6,238 nt of DNA from Ignavibacteria bacterium (GTDB lineage: Bacteria; Bacteroidota; Ignavibacteria; Ignavibacteriales; Melioribacteraceae): NCBI GenBank assembly GCA_027347805.1, contig DAIEQP010000121.1, positions 1 to 6,238 on the forward strand, read 5' to 3'. Shown piece after piece: positions 1 to 6,080 of the stretch (positions are counted from its first letter, which is position 1; each line of letters opens with the position of its first letter). The notes below the pieces were generated by a model. The model ran no database searches, was not told the origin of the DNA, and was given only the letters and a program-made list of their open reading frames with translations. The position numbers and the translations under genes were made by a program.

Positions 1-252
1 TCGAGGCTTTTAGATGAACGCGTTCTATCCCAGATAGAACGATTGAGCCTCAAAGATGAACCGTCGGGGCTCAAAATAGAACGGGTTCTGTTTGGAGATT
101 CGGCGCCGGAGTTCTTAAACAAACGCAATCTGTTCGGATTAGAATGGTTGAGTCTCTGCATCTCAAACGTTCGTGTTTAAACGGAAACCGTTCATCCAAG
201 AACCTCAAAGAGATGTAGCGCGAAACTCTGTTTTGCACAAAGAGGTTAATGG
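1..252. other. Palindrome-rich left edge, no confident gene
   Basis: Several inverted repeats crowd here. They are GAACGCGTTC (16-25), CGTTCTATC/GATAGAACG (21-29 and 33-41, 3-base loop, perfect), TTGAGCC/GGCTCAA (43-49 and 68-74), AGAAC/GTTCT near 79-90, and AACCTC/GAGGTT (201-206 and 242-247). One plus-strand frame is open from the window edge to a TAA at 178-180 and could be the tail of a convergent gene. Its Arg and Leu codons are very mixed and I do not recognise the peptide, so it is not called as a gene. Confidence 0.5.
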
Positions 253-273
253 GGGCGATTCGGAGAATCGCCC
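253..273. repeat. Perfect 9-bp stem hairpin downstream of the hypothetical gene
   Basis: GGGCGATTC (253-261) and GAATCGCCC (265-273) pair perfectly around a 3-base loop, 14 bases after the stop codon of the 159-residue gene. The stem is GC-rich enough to stop or stabilise a transcript, but no T-run follows in either direction. In form (GTAG next to a GC-rich palindrome, read on the minus strand) it resembles the repeats at the other end of the window, although its sequence differs. Confidence 0.65.
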
Positions 274-287
274 TACAATTGGAGTTT

Positions 288-767
288 TTATTGAACTGGT
301 GCGGGTTCTTGTTTCTTGGATCTTTGCGGAAAGCGCTGCTTGAGATCTTCGTAAACGGGTTTTGCATTTACAATGTCACGTCTGGCTGCTTCTTTAACCG
401 AATTGTAGTATGACAAAGCCGCAACATACGCTTCGCTTCCGGCAAGCATAATTGTGTCGTCTAATCCGGTTGTTATTTGTGCAAGCTGTTTTGAAAATCC
501 GTTAAGAGTTTCAACGGCGGTTACGTCTTTGCTCAGTTCGCTTTTGTTTAAATAAGGCGGCGCAAATTCTGGATTTGAAGAAGCGTAAATGAGCGCTTTA
601 TCCACAAACGAAATTGTTTTATCGCTCATCTTGGGCAATGCGTGTCTTTCATCTGCAGAAAGCGCAATTAAGTAGGGTTGAAGTTTGGTTTTTAATGTTT
701 CGAGCGAAGTATCGATCGCCGCTTTGTCTTCCGGCGAAATGGTGATGGAAATTTGGTTATCAGCCAT
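288..767 (-). CDS. Conserved hypothetical protein, 159 residues, probably cytoplasmic and helical
   Basis: The ATG at 767 is preceded by GGGAG seven bases upstream, a good Shine-Dalgarno. The protein has no signal peptide, no membrane segment and no Cys. A short N-terminal beta-like stretch (QISITISPED) leads into a mostly alpha-helical body and a polar, Pro/Gln-rich tail from about residue 148. Segments such as ALPKMSDKT (43-51), LAGSEAYVAALSYYNSVK (108-125) and YEDLKQRFP (139-147) resemble a small uncharacterised family I associate with Bacteroidota, Ignavibacteria and Chlorobi; this is from memory and no function is known to me. Base composition is clearly more GC-balanced than the defence operon, so it is probably resident genome rather than part of the system. 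It is 239 bases beyond Vsr, with its own ribosome binding site, which also argues against membership of the operon. Confidence 0.85.
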   Translation of the reverse strand: MADNQISITISPEDKAAIDTSLETLKTKLQPYLIALSADERHALPKMSDKTISFVDKALIYASSNPEFAPPYLNKSELSKDVTAVETLNGFSKQLAQITTGLDDTIMLAGSEAYVAALSYYNSVKEAARRDIVNAKPVYEDLKQRFPQRSKKQEPAPVQ

Positions 768-1006
768 GGCTGGTCTCCCTTTTTTGTTTGTGATGTTTAT
801 TTAAAAGAGGGATATAAATTCTCTTTCCCCTCATTATTGCCAAAAAAGAGTTTGCGCGGATTAAACCGCCGTTAAAAACTAATTTTGATTTCTTGATTTG
901 GTAACTTGGTAGCAGCCTGAGGTAAGTTACCCCCGATTCTTAAAGCAATACTTGTTTCTTCTACAAATAACTTAGAGAATTATATTTTAAAAGGGAAGGG
1001 GAAAAT
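768..1006. other. Non-coding stretch between the defence operon and the downstream gene
   Basis: No supported gene lies in these 239 bases. An 8-bp inverted repeat, GGTAACTT at 900-907 with AAGTTACC at 924-931, has a 16-base loop. It could form an end-of-operon hairpin but lacks a following T-run. A shorter repeat, AAAGAG/CTCTTT (804-809 and 821-826), lies nearer the 159-residue gene. A weak promoter-like pair on the minus strand (TTGGCA at 838-843, TATA-rich at 811-818) has poor spacing and is not claimed. The hypothetical gene is therefore likely transcribed separately, from somewhere within this stretch. Confidence 0.6.
900..931. repeat. 8-bp stem inverted repeat downstream of the operon
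   Basis: GGTAACTT (900-907) and AAGTTACC (924-931) are perfect reverse complements around a 16-base spacer, about 75 bases past the Vsr stop codon. No run of T follows on the minus strand, so an intrinsic terminator is not demonstrated. A regulatory dyad or transcript-end structure is possible. Confidence 0.5.
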
Positions 1007-1423
1007 TCAAGGAGTAAGAAAATTTGTGATTTCATCAATCAGTTTCTGTTTATTGCCTTGCTTGATCTTGCATTGCCAAATGACCAAGTAATCCCAACCC
1101 AATTTCTTCAAACGAATGTAATTGCTTTTGTCTTTTCTTTTATTGCCTTCGATTTTTTCCTTCCAAAATTTTTTGTTTGTTGTGGGGAGTTTGGAACGGA
1201 TGCAATTTTTATGTCCGTGCCAGAAGCAGCCGTTAACAAATATTACTTTTTTAAGCTTAAGGAAAACAATATCAGGTTTGCCCGGTAATTCCTTTTTGTG
1301 AAGGCGAAAACGATAGCCAAGAGAATGGACAATCTTTCTTATTATTATTTCCGGTTTAGTATTCTTACCGGAAATTTTTGACATGATTTTGGAACGCTTG
1401 GTTATAGAATATATGTCAGCCAT
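1007..1423 (-). CDS. vsr: Vsr-type (very short patch repair-like) endonuclease
   Basis: A 138-residue protein aligning almost without gaps to E. coli Vsr as I remember it. Vsr nicks DNA 5' of the T in T:G mismatches left by deamination of 5-methylcytosine, and has a restriction-endonuclease-like fold. The start MADIYSITKRSKIMSKI matches the family N-terminus. Visible residues are Glu25, Asp51 in LPGKPDI, and His69 in GCFWHGH, corresponding to catalytic-site positions of the E. coli enzyme. Cys66, His71, Cys74 and Cys118 are candidate zinc ligands. Positions 63-64 are Val-Asn where E. coli has Thr-His. The ATG at 1423 overlaps the ATPase stop by 8 bases and is preferred over a TTG at 1453 that adds ten non-family residues. 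As last gene of the operon it may repair methylation damage, or serve as the nicking effector, since no other restriction enzyme is present. The gene symbol denotes the family only. Confidence 0.93.
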   Translation of the reverse strand: MADIYSITKRSKIMSKISGKNTKPEIIIRKIVHSLGYRFRLHKKELPGKPDIVFLKLKKVIFVNGCFWHGHKNCIRSKLPTTNKKFWKEKIEGNKRKDKSNYIRLKKLGWDYLVIWQCKIKQGNKQKLIDEITNFLTP

Positions 1424-3047
1424 GACGTTTCTTTGCAATATCAAGTTTGCCAAACAAATATGAAATTATACTCAGGATATCGAGACAATCTTTATCACTA
1501 AAAATATTAGGATGAAGATCTTTTTTATTCTCATGTGATGTGGGATTTCGAAAACCAGCGACTATTCCCGCAGATGTATACTTCTGTCCCTCTTCCATAT
1601 CTTTTTCTGTTATTGTTTGATTCTTTGTTATCAACAACTTTCTGTTATCTTTTCCAAAAACTTTCATCATCAAATCAAAATCACCTTTAAATTCACTTTC
1701 TTTTATCTCTGATCTTCTTTGTACATTTTTGATATATTTTATTGCAGCTTCTTTGGCAGCATTGAAATAATCTGATTTTTTATACTCTTCTTCTGATACT
1801 TCACGTATCGATTTATGCAAATGTCGCCAATGATAATATGGATATTCGGGAACTAGTTCATGCAACTTTTGAACTGTATTTGTCCTTTCATCTTCAGGAA
1901 GTTCTGATCTTTCTGTTATTGAATCAATTATAGGCTCCATTTTTGTTCTTATGTCTTTGGGTAGATTATTAAACCAAGAAAGGATATTTATATTTGTCTT
2001 TTTCCCAAGTTCTTTTTTTCGTTCTTCATTGCGTCTATTCCTCCAAACTCTCTCTACATGAGACATGAACTTTCTTAAATAATCCTTGAGTTCAATTGTA
2101 ATTGGTAAATCCCAATTTAACGATTGTCTGTGAGTTGAAATTACGTCTTCTTTCCAATCATCAACAAAATCTACTTCCAGCCAACCTGTTAAATATGAAA
2201 ACCCATGACTTGATTCCGAAATACCGAAGAACTCAGGTAAGTTTACCAATCTTCCGTTTGCAAATAAAGTTATCCCCCTCAAATCCGGTTTTAATGGTTT
2301 AATTGTTGAAATAATTCTCCCAATAATATTTTTTTTATGGTGATAACTAATATTAAATTTCCCAATTAATTCAGAATATGACCATTCAAATTGGGAATCA
2401 AGGTTTTCATATTTTAATTTATCATCAATTTTGATAGGGGTATCATCGTTTCTGGTAATAAACGTTTTAAATGAATTGTCAAAAAGATTAAAAAGTTTTG
2501 AAATGCTGATTGCAATAGCTTCCTTATCAAATTTCGTTTTGTGCTGTAAATTAGATAAAGTAATTCTTGTGCCTTTTAATTTTACGTCACATTGTGAAAT
2601 TTTATAATGAGGTTCGTATTCTTTCTTTTTTGTAGAGATTAACTCATTCCAGTCTAGAATGAAAGTAGTTTTTTTCCCAGAACTTTTTCTAATCGTCTCT
2701 ATTTTTATTGTATTGCCTATGCCGAAAAATGCGAGTTTACCCAGACCCTTTTTGCCGGTCGCTTTTCTTTGTCCACTTGGGCTTGTTTCTTGTCCTTCAG
2801 CTCTTCTATTTCTACCGATCCTTAAGAAATAATCATTTATTTCTTGGAAACTCATTCCAATACCATCATCTTCTACAATGATTTTTTTCTCCTTCTTGTC
2901 ATATAGTTTTATCTTGACATTATGTGAATCCGCATCGTATGAGTTCGCTATCAATTCTGCAAGTGCGTTAGGTAGTTTTGAATACATTTTCACACCTAGA
3001 TGTTCAATTGTACTTGGATCAAAACTCATTTTCAAAGATTCTTGCAT
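1416..3047 (-). CDS. GHKL (MutL/MORC/HSP90-like) ATPase fused to a C-terminal Ymh-type HEPN domain
   Basis: A 543-residue protein starting at the ATG behind the GGAGG site. The N-terminal GHKL fold has an N-box with Glu31, Asn35 and Asp38 (in LAELIANSYDAD), a G1 box DDGIGM (60-65), a G2 lid GKKGLGK (98-104) and a G3-like KGTRITL near 158-164. A transducer-like region follows to about 340, including LRGITLFANGR (256-266) and STHRQSLNW (304-312). There is no histidine-kinase phosphoacceptor domain, so this is a MutL/MORC-type ATPase. From about 425 the sequence matches my memory of the Hypoth_Ymh (TIGR02391) family: an AAKEAAIKY helix, GDFDLMMKVFG, an EEGQKY segment, then FRNPTSH and a closing helical ILSIISYLFGKLD. 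FRNPTSH supplies the HEPN ribonuclease signature R-x4-H (Arg500, His505). GHKL ATPases recur beside C5-methyltransferases and Vsr in restriction-related operons. ATP-gated RNA cleavage is inference. Confidence 0.9.
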   Translation of the reverse strand: MQESLKMSFDPSTIEHLGVKMYSKLPNALAELIANSYDADSHNVKIKLYDKKEKKIIVEDDGIGMSFQEINDYFLRIGRNRRAEGQETSPSGQRKATGKKGLGKLAFFGIGNTIKIETIRKSSGKKTTFILDWNELISTKKKEYEPHYKISQCDVKLKGTRITLSNLQHKTKFDKEAIAISISKLFNLFDNSFKTFITRNDDTPIKIDDKLKYENLDSQFEWSYSELIGKFNISYHHKKNIIGRIISTIKPLKPDLRGITLFANGRLVNLPEFFGISESSHGFSYLTGWLEVDFVDDWKEDVISTHRQSLNWDLPITIELKDYLRKFMSHVERVWRNRRNEERKKELGKKTNINILSWFNNLPKDIRTKMEPIIDSITERSELPEDERTNTVQKLHELVPEYPYYHWRHLHKSIREVSEEEYKKSDYFNAAKEAAIKYIKNVQRRSEIKESEFKGDFDLMMKVFGKDNRKLLITKNQTITEKDMEEGQKYTSAGIVAGFRNPTSHENKKDLHPNIFSDKDCLDILSIISYLFGKLDIAKKRHG

Positions 3048-3054
3048 ATTTGAT

Positions 3055-3061
3055 TCCTCCA
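3055..3061 (-). promoter_or_regulatory. Strong ribosome binding site that fixes the start of the GHKL ATPase gene
   Basis: The minus strand reads TGGAGGA here, with GGAGG at 3056-3060, eight bases before the ATG at 3045-3047. The only upstream alternative, a GTG at 3060-3062, overlaps this Shine-Dalgarno sequence and has none of its own. The site occupies the 17-base gap after the AAA-TOPRIM stop codon and shows that this gene has its own ribosome entry, unlike its coupled neighbours. Confidence 0.85.
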
Positions 3062-3064
3062 CAA

Positions 3065-4861
3065 TTAATAATATTCAATGGATAGTGATTCAATAATATT
3101 TTTTATAGCGAAATAGTTTTCATCTTCTTTTTTTATCCATTCATTAATTAACATATCTTCAAAAGCATCTATTTGAGTCTCGACGCCAAAAAGTATTTTA
3201 GATGTTTCATACATTTTTTGTTTACTACTTCCCCAAGAATTAATTTGTGTAATATTTCGTTCATAGTCTTGTGAATTAAGTTTTTGCTGAACGATATCAT
3301 CTGACCAAATAATATCTTCAGGAATCACCGCGGAAAGGTAGTAAACATGATTTTTGAAATATCTTAAATATGTTATCATCATTTGAACCAACTGTTCTTG
3401 ATTTCCACCTTGGACGCCACCATCTATGTAAAACTTTATCTCACTTCCTGTTTGTTCTATAATCTTATTTTTTAAATAATTCACATTTTTATCTAAATCA
3501 GTGAGTAATTCAACATTAAACAAGTCGTTAACCCTTTTTTGATCTCCATCAAAGATGAAAAAACAGTTATCGATATTCATATTACAACACGAAGCAATGT
3601 GTTGTTGTAAGGCATTTGCTCCACCGGGTAAAAATTTTACAACAAAGCGATTATTAACATGTTCTCCCATTGCTTGTAAGATTTTTTCCAAAATCTTTTG
3701 AGCTAAAATATCTTCAACAACTAGATTTATTTTGTTGTTAATCTTGTGGCCTATAAAATAAAAAGCCTCATTAGAAGATATATTTTCTTTAATGTTGATT
3801 TTTCCGTTATCCAAATTCTGTGAAAAAATTTTAATCGCTTCTTTTGGAAGAAATTCTACAAAAGTCGGCGAATGTGTGGAAACAACAATCTGATGTTTTT
3901 TTATTTTTATTTGTTCCAAGAGAAATTGCTTTAATCCTTTTTGTGCGCCCGGATGAAGAGATACTTCCGGCTCATCTAGTAAAACGAGGGAACCTTCCGT
4001 TGCTTTCAGCAACCCATGAACTAACCGAATAACAGACATTTCGCCACTGCCTGCGAAGGCTTCCGAATATTTATGAAAATTTGTTTTGACAAGAATGGAA
4101 TTACCCCAATTATGAAAAAGTTTATGGTAAATAATTTTTATCTCATTATAATTTTTTGTAAGTATGTCAGAAACCATCTTTATTTCATTTGCATCTAAAT
4201 TTTCTAAGTCTTTATTTTGAGCAACCCCATGAGCGTAAGTTTTATCATAATTACCTGCAAATAAATTCCGAAGCTTTTTTGATCGGTTTCTTAAATAATC
4301 TTGTCTGGTGCGAGATCTTAAATTTGATGGCAAAGTTTCATAATAAAAGTATTTATCAAAGGCGCTCAATTCCGAGCGGAAATCAAAATACACTACATTC
4401 TTCTTTATTGGTGGATTTCTTTTCCCTTCCGGGATTTCTTTCATCCCAGCGACAATAAGAGGCCTACTTGTTTCCCAATAATCCGGATTGTTTTCCCTAT
4501 TTATCCTAGCTTTTATTACTTGAAGCTCTTCACCGGTTTCATCTTTATAGCTATAGAAAAATGATTGTCGTAGTTTTCTACCATCTGATGAAAAATAATC
4601 TATGGTATCTAGGGGAGTTGAAAACCAGAATTCATAAGGCGTTCTACCTTCTGGGCATCCATACAAGGCGTGTAAAGTAGAACTCTTTCCGCTTCCATTT
4701 GGGCCAATAAAGGCAGTAAGTGGGAAATCAAAATTTATTCTTTGATCAATTTCAATGTTTCGAAAAAAGGGGAATTGTATATAATCTATATAATTGGGGA
4801 ACTGATTAGCACTTTTTATTCTTTTTATAGTGTTAATCAAGTCTACTAATTCATTGTCCAT
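3065..4861 (-). CDS. AAA/ABC-type ATPase with C-terminal TOPRIM-like nuclease domain (OLD-like)
   Basis: A 598-residue protein. The ATPase half has Walker A GPNGSGKSS (53-61, Lys59), a signature-like AGSGE (270-274), Walker B LVLLDEPE with Asp296 and Glu297, a D-loop-like SLHPG, and a switch histidine in STHSP (His330). This is the split ABC-type ATPase of the AAA_15/AAA_21 and OLD families, with a roughly 200-residue insertion between Walker A and the signature. The C-terminal half looks like TOPRIM: Glu383 in LVVED, a Gly-Gly at 413-414, and Asp438/Asp440 in FIFDGD, which would bind metal for DNA cleavage. Residues after about 490 I do not recognise. The start is the ATG at 4861, sharing one base with the methyltransferase stop (TGATG), so translation is probably coupled; a TTG one codon earlier is less likely. 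Related architectures act in OLD, Gabija and PARIS defence. The ATPase is certain; TOPRIM is likely but divergent, with ED where EG is usual. Confidence 0.9.
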   Translation of the reverse strand: MDNELVDLINTIKRIKSANQFPNYIDYIQFPFFRNIEIDQRINFDFPLTAFIGPNGSGKSSTLHALYGCPEGRTPYEFWFSTPLDTIDYFSSDGRKLRQSFFYSYKDETGEELQVIKARINRENNPDYWETSRPLIVAGMKEIPEGKRNPPIKKNVVYFDFRSELSAFDKYFYYETLPSNLRSRTRQDYLRNRSKKLRNLFAGNYDKTYAHGVAQNKDLENLDANEIKMVSDILTKNYNEIKIIYHKLFHNWGNSILVKTNFHKYSEAFAGSGEMSVIRLVHGLLKATEGSLVLLDEPEVSLHPGAQKGLKQFLLEQIKIKKHQIVVSTHSPTFVEFLPKEAIKIFSQNLDNGKINIKENISSNEAFYFIGHKINNKINLVVEDILAQKILEKILQAMGEHVNNRFVVKFLPGGANALQQHIASCCNMNIDNCFFIFDGDQKRVNDLFNVELLTDLDKNVNYLKNKIIEQTGSEIKFYIDGGVQGGNQEQLVQMMITYLRYFKNHVYYLSAVIPEDIIWSDDIVQQKLNSQDYERNITQINSWGSSKQKMYETSKILFGVETQIDAFEDMLINEWIKKEDENYFAIKNIIESLSIEYY

Positions 4862-5913
4862 CAATCTATATTAATTAATTGTTCTGCAATTCTTTTCGCT
4901 AATTCAGGAGGTACGGCATTCCCAATTTGTCTGGCAATTTTCCCCATGCTTTTTTCTTTGAAGTCATATGATTTGGGAAATGTTTGAAGCATTGCCCCCT
5001 CTCTTAATGAAAGAGCTCTGTTTTCTTCCGGATGGCCGAATCGTCCGTTTGATAGACTGTTAAATCTTGTTGTAATTGTAGGCGCCGGTTTATCCCAGCT
5101 CATTCTTCCGTAAACATTTCTAAATGAATAATCTTTTCCTTTATATGCATCAATTTGCAAATTCTCATCTTTGCCCCACTTTTCTCTGGTTCCGCCGTTT
5201 TTCTTGGTAAGCTTTATCCTTTTCAAATTATTCTGCGAAAGACCCGCAGACGAATGTTTAAATTTTGTTTTGTCGGTATGTCCGGCTTTAATTTTAGGGA
5301 AACCGTTTTGTTCGCCGATAAAATTCTTTATCAAATATTTTTTGTTCTTATCGGGTTTCGGAAGAAAAATACCTTTATTGGTTCTGGAAGCAATTAGAGT
5401 AAATCTTCTTCTTGTTTGCGGTACGCCGTAATAATTGGCATTCAAAACATCTTTTACAACCGTGTAATCATATTTTTGCAATACTTCAACAAAATGTGCC
5501 AGTCCGCTTTCTCGTTCCCTTTTCATTATGCCGGGAACATTTTCAACAACCACATAACCCGGTTTGAAATGTTCAACGAATCTTTGAAAATCCGTTAATA
5601 GGTTTTTCGTTTTCTCAGATTTTGTTTTATCCGTTTTGATTATGCTCCAATACTGGCAAGGACTGCAACCGATAAAAACAAGGTTATCATCGTTTTCGTT
5701 AATACCGGTATCTTTTTTCAAATCTTCAAAAGTATATTCTTTAATATCGGCTTCGATAAACTTGGAGTTTTTATTGTTGTATTCATAGGTTTCTTTACAA
5801 GAGTGGTCTATATCGATCCCGGCAATGACATCGATACCTGCTTTTGTAAAACCGTATGTCATTCCGCCGATGGAACAGAAAAAATCAATCGCTTTCAGTT
5901 TATCCCCTGGCAT
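4861..5913 (-). CDS. DNA (cytosine-5-)-methyltransferase, Dcm/type II class
   Basis: This 350-residue protein transfers a methyl group from S-adenosylmethionine to C5 of cytosine in a specific DNA sequence. The family motifs appear in order. Motif I is DFFCSIGG (residues 10-17, cofactor binding). Motif IV is GCSPCQ (82-87) with catalytic Cys86. Motif VI is ENV (124-126), motif VIII is QTRRR (166-170), motif IX is near 299-313, and motif X is GNAVPP (331-336). The target recognition region lies roughly between 185 and 295, so specificity cannot be read off. Length is normal and all catalytic residues are present. The ATG at 5913 is preferred because motif I begins only nine residues later, but no good Shine-Dalgarno precedes it. 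An AGGGG falls just inside the gene, upstream of an in-frame CTG (Leu6), which leaves a minor start ambiguity. It is the first gene of the operon; its TGA overlaps the next gene's ATG. It presumably protects self DNA. Confidence 0.96.
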   Translation of the reverse strand: MPGDKLKAIDFFCSIGGMTYGFTKAGIDVIAGIDIDHSCKETYEYNNKNSKFIEADIKEYTFEDLKKDTGINENDDNLVFIGCSPCQYWSIIKTDKTKSEKTKNLLTDFQRFVEHFKPGYVVVENVPGIMKRERESGLAHFVEVLQKYDYTVVKDVLNANYYGVPQTRRRFTLIASRTNKGIFLPKPDKNKKYLIKNFIGEQNGFPKIKAGHTDKTKFKHSSAGLSQNNLKRIKLTKKNGGTREKWGKDENLQIDAYKGKDYSFRNVYGRMSWDKPAPTITTRFNSLSNGRFGHPEENRALSLREGAMLQTFPKSYDFKEKSMGKIARQIGNAVPPELAKRIAEQLINID

Positions 5914-5974
5914 ATAAGATGAAATTTATTTACCGCCAATAAGTTAATATATAGATAGATAAAACTAAAACCCA

Positions 5975-6002
5975 ATCTTACTTTTCGTTCTTTCTTTGTC
6001 AA
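5975..6002 (-). promoter_or_regulatory. Candidate sigma70-type promoter for the defence operon
   Basis: On the minus strand a perfect -35 hexamer TTGACA (5997-6002) is followed after 16 bases by TAAGAT (5975-5980), which matches four of six positions of TATAAT. Transcription would start near 5968, giving a leader of about 55 bases before the methyltransferase ATG. It lies just operon-ward of the hairpin repeats, a sensible place for the operon's own promoter. No operator dyad or gene for a controller protein is visible. If the host uses Bacteroidota-type promoters (TTTG / TAnnTTTG), this assignment would be weaker. Confidence 0.45.
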
Positions 6003-6016
6003 TCATTTTGCAATTT

Positions 6017-6067
6017 CGTAGAGACACATCCCGCCTTCGGAACGGGCAAGCGTGATGCGTCTCTACG
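6017..6067. repeat. 51-bp inverted repeat with 14-bp arms (hairpin repeat)
   Basis: The left arm at 6017-6030 (CGTAGAGACACATC) pairs with the right arm at 6054-6067 (GATGCGTCTCTACG) with one mismatch, A6026 against C6058. This becomes a U-G wobble in minus-strand RNA. Nested inside are CCCG (6030-6033) and CGGG (6043-6046). The arms match those of the palindrome at 6081-6108. Paired repeats built on a GTAGAGACGC-type arm look like dispersed intergenic MITE or REP-like elements; that class label is from memory. Confidence 0.75.
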
Positions 6068-6080
6068 CAAACGTGAATAA

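Noticed and set aside
1..180. Plus-strand open frame from the window edge to TAA at 178-180
   Set aside because: Sixty open codons are possible by chance here. Arg and Leu codons are erratic and the peptide is unrecognised, so it is mentioned but not called.
253..273. Hairpin as a classical rho-independent terminator
   Set aside because: The stem is good but no T-run follows on either strand; kept only as a hairpin repeat.
71..367. Minus-strand open frame of 98 codons
   Set aside because: It overlaps the 3' end of the well-supported 159-residue gene in another frame, has no ribosome binding site or recognisable motif, and runs through the palindrome-rich edge.
1424..1453. TTG at 1453 as start of Vsr (ten extra residues)
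   Set aside because: The ATG at 1423 gives the family-typical MAD start and an 8-base overlap; the extension only reads through the ATPase gene in another frame.
1416..3047. GHKL protein as a two-component histidine kinase
   Set aside because: The ATP fold is shared, but there is no dimerisation/phosphoacceptor His box, sensor or membrane segment; the layout matches MutL/MORC-like ATPases.
3048..3062. GTG at 3062 as start of the GHKL ATPase (five extra residues)
   Set aside because: The GTG overlaps the GGAGG that serves the ATG at 3047, and has no ribosome binding site of its own.
3065..4861. Direct assignment as PARIS (AriA/AriB) or Gabija (GajA)
   Set aside because: Architecture is similar, but the expected partner genes (DUF4435 protein or GajB helicase) are absent and the gene neighbours are different.
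4189..5598. Several plus-strand open frames opposite the AAA and methyltransferase genes
   Set aside because: They are antisense shadows of genes with complete, ordered motifs on the minus strand, and lack ribosome binding sites and recognisable domains.
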